A DNA stretch of 52,761 bases from Haliea alexandrii (GTDB lineage Bacteria > Pseudomonadota > Gammaproteobacteria > Pseudomonadales > Halieaceae). Positions 16,960 to 25,124 of this stretch are shown in pieces. A program made the translations under genes and the position numbers. The stretch spans positions 1 through 52,761 of the forward strand of contig NZ_RFLW01000002.1 in assembly GCF_003719295.1 (NCBI RefSeq). Direction: 5' to 3'. Below the pieces are notes generated by a model. That model was not told the origin of the DNA, did no database searches, and saw only the letters and a list, made by a program, of their open reading frames with translations. How positions within the stretch are numbered: position 1 is the stretch's first letter; every line of letters starts with the position of its first letter.

Positions 16960-19359
16960 ATGCTGGAACCACTGGCCCTGGATCAGATCTACCGCGCCTG
17001 CTCGGGCGATGGATTCGACTTCACCACCACGGAAGGGCTGGAGCCGCTGGACCTGCTCTACGGCCACGACCGCGCCCGGGAGGCGCTGAGTTTCGGCACC
17101 GCCATGCGCAGCGACGGGTTCAACCTGTATGTGCTGGGCGACCCCGGTCACGGCCGTCACGACCTGGTTGAGCAGTTCCTGGCGCAGCGTGCCGCCGGGG
17201 AGAACGCGCCGGGGGACTGGGCCTACCGCTACAACTTCGATGACCCGAGCTCGCCTCGCTACCTGGCGCTGCCGGCCGGCATGGGGCGCCAGCTGGTGGC
17301 GGACCTCGCGCAGCTGGTCGAGGAACTGCGCGCCGCCATTCCCGCGCTGTTCGAGAGCGAGGAATACCAGAATCGACTGCAGGACCTCAATCAGGCCATG
17401 GGGGAGCGCCAGCGCGATGCCGTGGAGGCGATCCGGCGCGAGGCGCGGGAGCAGGACATCCTGCTGGTTTCCACCCCCAACGGGTTTACCTTCGCGCCAG
17501 TCGACGGCAAGGGCGGCAGCGACAGCGACAACATGATGTCGCCCGAGGATTTTCGTGCGTTGCCCAAGGACGACAAGGAGCGCATTGAAGCGACCGTGGA
17601 AATTCTGCAGCGCAAGCTGACCCAGGCCATCCGGCAGATGCCGCTGCTGGCGAGGGAGCTGCGCCAGCAAGTGGACACGCTGAACACCGAGATGCTCAAT
17701 ACCGCCATCGAGGCGCCGCTCGCCGAGCTGGAAGCGCGCTACGGTGAGCAGGCTCCGGTGCTGGAGCATCTGGGCGCCTGTCGTCAGGCCGTGCTGTCCC
17801 ACGCCGCGGCATTTCTTGCCGAGACACCCGAGGTTTCGCCGGAGGCAGTGTTCAGCCGCTTCCAGGTGAACCTGCTGGTCGATAATGGCGAGACCAGCGG
17901 GGCACCGGTGGTCTACCAGGATTTGCCCAGCCATCAACACCTGGTGGGTCGCACCGAGCATCACGTACACAACGGCACGCTGGTCACCGATTTCTCCCTG
18001 ATTCGTGCCGGTGCCCTGCACCGCGCCAACGGCGGTTATCTGGTGCTCGATGTGCGCGGCTTGCTCACCCAGCCGGGCGCCTGGGAAACACTGAAGCGCG
18101 TGCTGCGCGCCCGGCACATTCGCACGGAAAGCCTGGAGCAGGCCTATGGCCTGATCAGTACGGTGAGCCTGGAGCCGGAGCCCATCCCGCTGGACGTGAA
18201 GGTGGTGCTGCTGGGTGAGCGCCTGTTCTATTACCTGTTGTGCGAACACGACCCGGAGTTTCTCGAGCTGTTCAAGGTACAGGCAGACCTCGAGGACACG
18301 CTGGACCGGGACCCGGCCAATCAGGCGCTCTATGCACGCATGATTGCCACACTCGCCACCGACGCGGGGCTGCAGCCCCTGGACCGCGGCGGCGTGGCAG
18401 CCGTCATCGAACGCGCCAGCCGCCTGGCGGCGGATCAGCGCAAGCTCACCGCGCGACAACGCGAATTGCGCGACCTGCTGCGGGAAGCGCAGCACTGGGC
18501 GGAGCAGGCGGGCGCGAAGATTACCGGCCGCGAGCATGTGGAGACCGCCATCCAGCAACAGCTGCGGCGCGCCAGCCGCTTGCGGGAGCGCAGCCACGAG
18601 GCCATTCACCGCGGCATTGTGATGATCGATACCCAGGGAGCCGTTGTCGGGCAGGTCAACGGCCTGTCGGTGCTCTCGCTGGGTGACTTTGCGTTTGGCC
18701 AGCCCTCACGCATAACGGCGACCGCGCGCCCGGGCAACGGCCAGCTGGTGGATATCGAGCGCGAGGCGCGCATGGGTGGTCGTATCCACACCAAGGGGGT
18801 GATGATCATTGCCCGCTACCTGGCCAACCGCTACGCGCCTGACACGCCCCTGTCATTGTCTGCCAGCCTCGCCTTTGAACAATCCTATGGTGGCGTTGAC
18901 GGCGACAGCGCCTCGGTGGCCGAGATCTGCGCCCTGGTGTCGGCCATCAGCGGTGTGCCGCTGAGCCAGGCCTGCGCGGTCACGGGGTCGGTGAACCAGC
19001 GCGGTGAAGTACAGGCGGTGGGTGGGGTAAACGAGAAAATCGAGGGCTTTTTCGATGTCTGTGCCGCGCTGGGCGGGGTGGAAGGTCGCGCGGTGCTGTT
19101 GCCGGCCACCAATGTGGAACACCTGATGCTCAAGCAGGAGGTGCGCGATGCCGTCGCGGCCGGGCACTTCCGCATTTACGCCATGCGCCACGTCGACGAT
19201 GCCCTGGCGTTGCTGACGGGGCTGGAACAGGGCGAGCTGGACCGGCGCGTGTCTGCGCGCCTGGGGGCCTTCTCGGCGGCGGTGAAAGCGGCGCGCAGCG
19301 AGCACGACGAGCCAGCAGGCCCGGCGGATGTGGGGGAGGAGAGCGACGATGAACAGTGA
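16960..19359 (+). CDS. Lon-like (LonB/LonC type) AAA-family protease with weak P-loop
   Basis: The 799-residue protein combines an AAA-like region and a C-terminal Lon protease domain. The proteolytic dyad is intact: Ser650 in GVDGDSASVAEICALVSAISG and Lys693 in GGVNEKIEG, with the same 43-residue spacing as in E. coli Lon. The N-terminal P-loop reads GDPGHGRHDL, so the usual Lys is Arg66 and Ser/Thr is His67, and the Walker-B-like VLDVRG lacks the second acid. Between them lies a long helical insert (~110-300). ATP use may thus be weak or lost. The ATG at 16960 has cacaggagg upstream, better than ATG 16939. It overlaps the stress protein gene by 11 bp. Substrates are unknown. Confidence 0.9.
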   Translation: MLEPLALDQIYRACSGDGFDFTTTEGLEPLDLLYGHDRAREALSFGTAMRSDGFNLYVLGDPGHGRHDLVEQFLAQRAAGENAPGDWAYRYNFDDPSSPRYLALPAGMGRQLVADLAQLVEELRAAIPALFESEEYQNRLQDLNQAMGERQRDAVEAIRREAREQDILLVSTPNGFTFAPVDGKGGSDSDNMMSPEDFRALPKDDKERIEATVEILQRKLTQAIRQMPLLARELRQQVDTLNTEMLNTAIEAPLAELEARYGEQAPVLEHLGACRQAVLSHAAAFLAETPEVSPEAVFSRFQVNLLVDNGETSGAPVVYQDLPSHQHLVGRTEHHVHNGTLVTDFSLIRAGALHRANGGYLVLDVRGLLTQPGAWETLKRVLRARHIRTESLEQAYGLISTVSLEPEPIPLDVKVVLLGERLFYYLLCEHDPEFLELFKVQADLEDTLDRDPANQALYARMIATLATDAGLQPLDRGGVAAVIERASRLAADQRKLTARQRELRDLLREAQHWAEQAGAKITGREHVETAIQQQLRRASRLRERSHEAIHRGIVMIDTQGAVVGQVNGLSVLSLGDFAFGQPSRITATARPGNGQLVDIEREARMGGRIHTKGVMIIARYLANRYAPDTPLSLSASLAFEQSYGGVDGDSASVAEICALVSAISGVPLSQACAVTGSVNQRGEVQAVGGVNEKIEGFFDVCAALGGVEGRAVLLPATNVEHLMLKQEVRDAVAAGHFRIYAMRHVDDALALLTGLEQGELDRRVSARLGAFSAAVKAARSEHDEPAGPADVGEESDDEQ

Positions 19360-20095
19360 GGCGGTGCAGCGCCAGCAGGCGCGTCGTGTGCTGGCCATGC
19401 TCGATGCCTCGCGCCACAGCAGGACGGCACTGCAGGCAGCGGTCGAGCTGGCACGCGAGCACCGCGCGGAGCTGGTCGCACTCTACGTGGAAGATGAGAA
19501 CCTGCTGCGCTCGGCGGATTTCCCTTTCGCCTGCGAAGTGGGCGCACGCAGCGGATTGGCGAGGCCGCTGACGGTTGCCGCCATGCAGGCGACCCTGTCG
19601 CGTCAGTTACAGGCGGTCAGCCAGGCGCTGGAGTCGGCGGTGGCGGGGGACGGTGTGGCCTATTCCCTGCAGGTGACGCGCGGTGGCGTGGTGGCCGCCA
19701 CGCTCGCGCGGGTGACCGCAAACGATATTCTGGTACTGGGTAAAGCAGGGTTTTCTGCGCACGGCGGCGGCGCCCGGCTCGGCTCGACCTGCCAGGCGCT
19801 CTTGTTGCAGGCGCCGTGCACAGTGCTGGTGTACGCCGAGGACCTGCCGCTGCGGCCCGGCCCCTTGCGGGTGTTATCGCCGCCAGTTCCCGAGGCGCTG
19901 TTGCAGCTGCCCTTGTGCACTGCGGTGGAGACGGTGCAGGCGCGCTCTGCCGGCCATCTTGAACACCAACTGCAGCGCGTGCGCAACGGTGCCCTGTTGC
20001 TGCGCCGCGCAGAGCTGCGCGCACTGGCTAACGAAGACCCGCAACTGCTGGCGAAAATACCCGTACCGGTTATTGTGCTGCCTGACCCCGTGTGA
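19349..20095 (+). CDS. Universal stress protein (UspA family), two-domain
   Basis: The 248-residue protein has one clear USP domain (RRVLAMLDASRHSRTALQAAVELARE through DILVLGKAGFSAHGGGARLGST...CTVLVYAED) and a reduced second half ending VPVIVLPDPV. The GxxG-x9/10-GS nucleotide loop is nearly complete (GKAG, then GST), so ATP binding is possible. The ATG at 19349 has a strong gggaggag before it and overlaps the Lon-like stop at 19359, indicating translational coupling. A protease-USP pair suggests a shared role in stress protein turnover. The end overlaps the minus-strand PNPOx-fold gene by 26 bp. Confidence 0.87.
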   Translation: MNSEAVQRQQARRVLAMLDASRHSRTALQAAVELAREHRAELVALYVEDENLLRSADFPFACEVGARSGLARPLTVAAMQATLSRQLQAVSQALESAVAGDGVAYSLQVTRGGVVAATLARVTANDILVLGKAGFSAHGGGARLGSTCQALLLQAPCTVLVYAEDLPLRPGPLRVLSPPVPEALLQLPLCTAVETVQARSAGHLEHQLQRVRNGALLLRRAELRALANEDPQLLAKIPVPVIVLPDPV

Positions 20096-20540
20096 CGTCC
20101 GCCATACGTTCGCGGTAATCCCAGGTAAACAGGCGTTCCGGTTGTATCCGAATCAACACCTCCTCGGCCTTGCGCGACAGCAACCAGTTGCCTACCCGTG
20201 ATTTCTGCTGCCCCAGGTAGCGCGCCACTAACCGGTCGAGCACGTCACTGTCACCCAGCGGCGCGAGGCTGGCACGGCCCTGGCCGCGCACACCGTGGTA
20301 AGGGGGCGCATTGGGTGATATCTCGAAGCCCACCTTCGGGTCGCGCTGCAATAGCTTGACGAGCGCGGATTTCTGGTGTGAAACACACAGCATCGACTGT
20401 TCGGCAAACACATACCACACGGATACCACGCGCGGGTAACCATCGTTGCCGGTGCAGGCGAGGCGCATTGGCACGGCGCTGTCATGCAGGAAACGGTGAA
20501 TCTCTTCCAGAGACCAGGGGCCTTTTGCTGTGGGTGTCAT
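20070..20540 (-). CDS. Pyridoxamine 5'-phosphate oxidase-fold protein
   Basis: The 156-residue protein has the split-barrel FMN or F420 binding pattern: HRFLHDSAVPMRLACTGNDGYPRVVSVWYVF, KSALVKLLQRDPKVGFEIS and YHGVRGQGRASL. It is too short and lacks the C-terminal motif to be PdxH itself; family members bind FMN, F420 or heme. The ATG at 20540 precedes the conserved domain; an upstream ATG at 20606 would add 22 residues that overlap the divergent regulatory region. It is divergent from the DUF1302 operon and convergent with the stress protein gene. Confidence 0.82.
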   Translation of the reverse strand: MTPTAKGPWSLEEIHRFLHDSAVPMRLACTGNDGYPRVVSVWYVFAEQSMLCVSHQKSALVKLLQRDPKVGFEISPNAPPYHGVRGQGRASLAPLGDSDVLDRLVARYLGQQKSRVGNWLLSRKAEEVLIRIQPERLFTWDYRERMADVTRGQAAQ

Positions 20541-20635
20541 GAGAACCTGCTTGTTGTAGTGAGGGCGCAGTATAGGGTGATGGATCGCTGCCGTGAATGC
20601 CTGCAAACGCGGTATGTACTTTGCGCAAAAAATTG

Positions 20636-20664
20636 ATCAGGAACAACATACCGGTGTTCCTGAT
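20636..20664. promoter_or_regulatory. Palindromic operator candidate upstream of the DUF1302 operon
   Basis: ATCAGGAACA (20636-20645) and TGTTCCTGAT (20655-20664) are perfect 10 bp inverted repeats with a 9 bp spacer, a size fitting a dimeric TetR- or GntR-like regulator. A TATAAA box lies at 20691-20696, downstream of the palindrome, and the GTG start at 20726. Confidence 0.5.
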
Positions 20665-20725
20665 GAGCAATACTGCTATCCTATTGCTGATATAAAGTTA
20701 AACAAACGCAGCAGGAGAGCTGATT

Positions 20726-22585
20726 GTGAAAAGACAGCCTGGATGCTTCATTCCGCACCGCAAATCCACTTTGATCCTCGCCCTGGCGGCTGCCGGCATG
20801 GCGCTGCCTGCGGCGGCGCAGACCTTCCAGTTGGGGCCGTTCGAAGGGAATTTTTCCTCGAACATCTCCATTGGCGCCAGCTGGCGCACGGAGGCGCCCG
20901 ACCTCGGCGTGCTGTCCCCCGGGAACACCGACGGCAAGGGGCGCGCGTCCTCCAGCACGGCGGATGACGGCAACCTCAACTACGATCGGGGCGATATGTA
21001 CTCGCTGCAGGTACGGGGTATCCACGACCTGGAACTGGCGGCGGACAACTACGGCTTTTTTACCCGTCTCAAATACTGGTACGACCACGAGGTAGGCACC
21101 AGCGACGTACCGCATGGTCACGCAGCCAACGGTTACACCCCCAATCGCAAACTGGACACCTCGGATTTCGAGTCTCTGGCACAGTACAGTGGTATCGAAT
21201 TTCTCGACTACTACGTTTACGGCAGCTTCGAAGTGGGTGACAGCCCACTGGAGCTGCGCGCGGGTAACATGGTGCTGAGCTGGGGCGAGAGCACTTTTAT
21301 CCAGAACGGGGTGAACGTGATCAACCCCTTCGATGTCACGGCGCTGCGCAAGCCGGGTTCCGAGATCAAGGAAGCCCTGCTGCCGGTGGGCATGGTGTAT
21401 GCGAACTATGGTCTCACCTACGACCTCAGCGTAGAGGGCTTCGTGCAGTACGACTGGCAGCGCACCATCCTCGATGAGTGCGGCACCTACTGGAATTCAG
21501 CCGACCCCTACGGTGGTGGCTGTGACTACCTCACCATCTCCAACGCCATCCCGGATAGCGACGCAGAGGCGGCGGGCCTGACCCTGCCTCGGGGTGCCGA
21601 TGTCGAGGCGTCGGATTCCGGTCAGTGGGGCCTGGCGCTGCGCTATTACGTTGAGGAACTGAACGGTACCGAGTTCGGTCTGTACTACATGAACTATCAC
21701 AGCCGCACGCCGATTTTCAGTGCCACCAACGCGACGCAGAGTTTCGGCCTGCCAGTGAACTTCGGTGCGAACCCCGAGTACTTCTTCGAGTTCCCCGAGG
21801 ACATCGAGCTCTGGGGCCTTACGTTTGCCACCAATGTAGGTGACTGGGCGGTGTCGGGCGAGCTGAGCTACCGCCCCGACTTCCCGCTGCAGATCAACAC
21901 CACTGATTTGTTGCAGGCGGTGGCGCTGGGCACCGCCGCGGAATGGTCGCGCATGTTGCCCCGCTCTCTGGAGCAAGGTCCCGGTGGCTACGTGGCGGGC
22001 TACGACGACGTGTCCTATACCCAATTCCAGATGACCTTCATCAAGTTCTTCGAGCAGGTGCTGGGGGCGCAGCGCCTGTCCTTTGCCAGTGAGGTGGGTG
22101 CTGTCTGGCTCAGTGGAATGGACGACAACATCAACTACGGCCGTTCGCCGAATTACGGCGTGGGTGACTTCGAACCCTTCAACAGCAATTTTGCGCTGTG
22201 GCCCGGCTCCCCCGTTGCCTGCGATTCGCACCCCGCAGCAGAAGCCTTTGCCGGTATTCGCCCCAATAGCAACGGCGACTATTGCACCAACGATGGCTTC
22301 ACTGACGACTTCTCATGGGGCTACCGGGTGCGCGCCGGACTGGAATACACCGACGTGCTGGCGGGTATCAACCTGACGCCCAATATGGCATGGTCGCACG
22401 ATGTGAAGGGTACATCGCCGGCACCCAACTTTGTCGAAGACCGTATCGCGCTGAGCGTTGGTGTCACGGCGGACTACCTCAACGTGTACCGCGCCGATCT
22501 GTCTTACACCAGTTATTTCGGGGCAGACTACGATGAGTTGAAGGACCGCGACTTTGTGTCTTTGAGCTTCTCGGTGGCGTTCTAG
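20726..22585 (+). CDS. DUF1302 outer-membrane beta-barrel protein
   Basis: The 619-residue protein has a signal peptide (ILALAAAGMALPAAAQ) and DUF1302 blocks: GNFSSNISIGASWRTE, NLNYDRGDMYSLQVRG, ELRAGNMVLSWGESTFIQNGVNVINPFDVTALRKPGSEIKEALLPVGM, and a C-terminal strand ending FVSLSFSVAF with terminal Phe, as in outer-membrane barrels. The start is a GTG with aggag eight bases upstream. It leads an operon with DUF1329, YCF48-like and RND genes. This gene order recurs in many Proteobacteria (known to me as a pattern). Its likely role is passage or export of hydrophobic compounds across the outer membrane, inferred from the partners. Confidence 0.9.
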   Translation: MKRQPGCFIPHRKSTLILALAAAGMALPAAAQTFQLGPFEGNFSSNISIGASWRTEAPDLGVLSPGNTDGKGRASSSTADDGNLNYDRGDMYSLQVRGIHDLELAADNYGFFTRLKYWYDHEVGTSDVPHGHAANGYTPNRKLDTSDFESLAQYSGIEFLDYYVYGSFEVGDSPLELRAGNMVLSWGESTFIQNGVNVINPFDVTALRKPGSEIKEALLPVGMVYANYGLTYDLSVEGFVQYDWQRTILDECGTYWNSADPYGGGCDYLTISNAIPDSDAEAAGLTLPRGADVEASDSGQWGLALRYYVEELNGTEFGLYYMNYHSRTPIFSATNATQSFGLPVNFGANPEYFFEFPEDIELWGLTFATNVGDWAVSGELSYRPDFPLQINTTDLLQAVALGTAAEWSRMLPRSLEQGPGGYVAGYDDVSYTQFQMTFIKFFEQVLGAQRLSFASEVGAVWLSGMDDNINYGRSPNYGVGDFEPFNSNFALWPGSPVACDSHPAAEAFAGIRPNSNGDYCTNDGFTDDFSWGYRVRAGLEYTDVLAGINLTPNMAWSHDVKGTSPAPNFVEDRIALSVGVTADYLNVYRADLSYTSYFGADYDELKDRDFVSLSFSVAF

Positions 22586-22609
22586 CATTCACGATAAAAG
22601 GAGTTACAC

Positions 22610-23974
22610 ATGAATAAGAGATTGATCGCCGTGGGTTTGGCGTCGCTGCTCGGTATGAGCGGCAGCCTCGCGCTGGCCAAGGTCAGCCCTGAACAGGCTG
22701 CGCGCCTCGGCAGCGATGAGCTGACGCCGATGGGCGCCGAGCGCGCCGGCAATGCAGACGGCACCATTCCTCGCTGGGAGGGCGGTTATCAGGATCTGCC
22801 CGCCGGTTACACCGAGGGCGAACGCCTGGTGGACCCTTTCAGCGCAGACGAGCCGCTGTTTACGATCACTGCGGAGAACGTCGAGCAGTACGCGGACAAA
22901 CTGTCGCCGGGTCAGGTCGCGATGTTCCGGCGCTACCCCGACACCTATCAGATGCCAGTGTATCCCACGCGGCGCAGTGCGCGCCTGCCGGAAACCGAGT
23001 ACTCGCTCATCAAGGAGTGGGCCACCAAAACTGACTTGGTAGCCGGTGGCAATGGTCTGGTGGACTTCAAGGCCAACGTCCCGTTCCCCATTCCCGAGAC
23101 GGGTATTGAGGTGATCTGGAACCACATCACCCGTTACCGCACCCCGCTGGGTGTGAAGCGGCGCTATATCCAGGCGCCGGTGCAGGCCAATGGCGCCTTC
23201 GCGCCGGTGCTGTTCGAGGAAGAGGCGATTTTTGCCAACCGCTTTCCTGACAACCCCAACCCCAACCGCCTGTTCGTGTTCCTGCAACGCATTCTCGCGC
23301 CAGCGCGCCTGGAAGGCGACGTACTGCTGGTACACGAGAACGTGGACCAGGTGAAAGAGCCACGCTCTGCATGGGTCTACAACGCCGGCCAGCGCCGCGT
23401 GCGGCGCGCGCCCAACATCGCCTACGACGGGCCGGGTGTAGCCTCTGACGGCCTGCGTACCGCGGACGACCTCGACCTGTTCAACGGTGCCCCGGATCGC
23501 TATAACTGGGAGCTGGTGGGCAAGCGCGAGCTTTACATTCCATACAACGCCTATGCGCTGCGCCGCGGTGACCTCGTCTACACCGACATCATCAAGCCCG
23601 GGCACATGGACCCGCAGTATCTGCGTTACGAACTGCACCGCGTGTGGGTCGTCGAGGCGACTTTGAAAGATGACGCCCGCCACATTTACGCCCGCCGCAC
23701 CTTCTATGTCGACGAGGACACCTGGCAGATCGCCGTGGTTGACCATTACGACGGCCGCGGAGAACTGTGGAAAATGAAGGAAGGCCATATGGTCATGCAC
23801 TACCAGGTGGCCGTGCCCTGGCTGGCGGCTGAATCCCTGCACGACCTGATCTCGGGGCGCTATGTGGTTATCGGCCTCGATAACGAAGAGCGTGGTTACC
23901 AGTACGACTTCGACTATGTGGGTGACTTCGAGGACTTCACGCCGGCGGCACTGCGCCGCGCCGGTCGCCGTTAG
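22610..23974 (+). CDS. DUF1329 periplasmic protein (LolA/LppX-like fold)
   Basis: The 454-residue protein has a signal peptide (LIAVGLASLLGMSGSLALA) and the DUF1329 sequence: KVSPEQAARLGSDELTPMGAERAGNADGTIPRWEGG near the start, WNHITRYR, RAPNIAYDGPG, DRYNWELVGKRELYIPYN and a C-terminal RRTFYVDEDTWQI. The family is thought to share the LolA-type curved beta-sheet used to carry lipids. The ATG follows aaaaggag. It sits between an outer-membrane barrel and an RND pump, which suits a periplasmic shuttle. Cargo is unknown. Confidence 0.9.
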   Translation: MNKRLIAVGLASLLGMSGSLALAKVSPEQAARLGSDELTPMGAERAGNADGTIPRWEGGYQDLPAGYTEGERLVDPFSADEPLFTITAENVEQYADKLSPGQVAMFRRYPDTYQMPVYPTRRSARLPETEYSLIKEWATKTDLVAGGNGLVDFKANVPFPIPETGIEVIWNHITRYRTPLGVKRRYIQAPVQANGAFAPVLFEEEAIFANRFPDNPNPNRLFVFLQRILAPARLEGDVLLVHENVDQVKEPRSAWVYNAGQRRVRRAPNIAYDGPGVASDGLRTADDLDLFNGAPDRYNWELVGKRELYIPYNAYALRRGDLVYTDIIKPGHMDPQYLRYELHRVWVVEATLKDDARHIYARRTFYVDEDTWQIAVVDHYDGRGELWKMKEGHMVMHYQVAVPWLAAESLHDLISGRYVVIGLDNEERGYQYDFDYVGDFEDFTPAALRRAGRR

Positions 23975-24005
23975 GTAACCCGCGGTGCATTGCAGAGGAA
24001 GCGCG

Positions 24006-25124
24006 GTGGGGTGTGTGAGCCCCATCGTCTGGCTGCTGGGCCTGCTGGTGTGTGCCCTGCCCGCACAAGCTGCGGTTGAGTTCGCGTTCATGCCGGCAGT
24101 GCGTATGGACGACCCGCAACACGCACAGCTACTCGATATCGCACGCGCCGGTGAGCGGCTGGTGGCTGTGGGTGAGCGGGGCGTGATCGTGCTCAGCGAT
24201 GATCACGGTCAGACCTGGCGTCAGGCGGATGTGCCGGTCAGTACCACTCTGACGTCGCTGCACTTCCCGCAGCCCGATGTCGGCTGGGCGGTGGGTCATG
24301 CCGGCGCCATCCTGCATACGGCGGACGCCGGAGAAAGCTGGTCGCTGCAGTTTGATGGACGCGACGCCAACCGCCAGTACCTGGCGTGGGCGGAGTCCCG
24401 CGTGGTGGCGCTCGAAGAGATGGTCGCGGCCAATGAGGACCCGGAACAGCAGGACGCCCTTGAGTATGCCCTCGATGATGCCCTGTTCGCGGTGGACGAC
24501 GCTACGGACGCCATCGAGACCGGTCCGGCGGATCCCTTTCTGGATGTGCTTTTCATTGACGCCGATACCGGGTTCGCGGTCGGCGCCTACGGCATGCTGT
24601 ACCGCACGGACAATGCCGGCGCCGACTGGCGCATCGCCATCGACGGGGTGGCCAACCCCGACCGCTTCCACTACTACGCCATGGCCACGGGTGTCGATGG
24701 ACGCCTGTATCTGAGTGGCGAGGCGGGCCTGCTCTACTATTCCACCAACAAGGGGCAAAGCTGGGTACGTATTGAGGATCTTTACGACGGATCTCTGTTC
24801 GGCAGCGTTGACCTCGAGGGTGCGGTGTTCGCCTTTGGCTTGCGCGGCCATATTTTCCTGTCACCGGATGGTGGCGTCAGCTGGCGCGAGCTTGATAACG
24901 ACGAGCGCAGCAGTCTTTACGGTGGTGTGGCGTTGACCGATGGGCGTGCGCTCATGGTGGGGTCGGGTGGCCTGGTATTGGCCATTGACGCCGAGGGCAA
25001 CCGGCAAGCCTGGCGACACCCTTCACGTGCCAGCCTGTCGTCTGCAGTGCAGGCGGCGAATGGTGAAATCTGGTTGGTCGGCATGAAAGGCCTGACGGCT
25101 TTGAGCGAGGCAAAACCCCTGTGA
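24006..25124 (+). CDS. YCF48/BNR-repeat propeller protein, secreted
   Basis: About 372 residues, beginning with a GTG at 24006 after gaggaa; the signal peptide (IVWLLGLLVCALPAQA) follows. The mature part has repeated BNR/Asp-box-like units: LSDDHGQTWRQ, HTADAGESWSL, YRTDNAGADWRI, YSTNKGQSWVR and LSPDGGVSWRE, together with the VGxxG turns of YCF48-like propellers. An acidic, helical insert (~110-160, VALEEMVAANEDPEQQDAL) interrupts the blades. In photosystem assembly this fold is a chaperone-like scaffold; here it is most likely an accessory of the RND system. It ends by overlapping the RND start (GTGA). Confidence 0.86.
   Translation: MGCVSPIVWLLGLLVCALPAQAAVEFAFMPAVRMDDPQHAQLLDIARAGERLVAVGERGVIVLSDDHGQTWRQADVPVSTTLTSLHFPQPDVGWAVGHAGAILHTADAGESWSLQFDGRDANRQYLAWAESRVVALEEMVAANEDPEQQDALEYALDDALFAVDDATDAIETGPADPFLDVLFIDADTGFAVGAYGMLYRTDNAGADWRIAIDGVANPDRFHYYAMATGVDGRLYLSGEAGLLYYSTNKGQSWVRIEDLYDGSLFGSVDLEGAVFAFGLRGHIFLSPDGGVSWRELDNDERSSLYGGVALTDGRALMVGSGGLVLAIDAEGNRQAWRHPSRASLSSAVQAANGEIWLVGMKGLTALSEAKPL

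Noticed and set aside
16921-18609. 562-codon open frame antisense to the Lon-like gene
   Set aside because: High-GC shadow frame; no motif or ribosome site, while the plus strand has clear protease motifs.
22604-24091. 495-codon open frame antisense to the DUF1329 gene
   Set aside because: Shadow frame without recognised domain.
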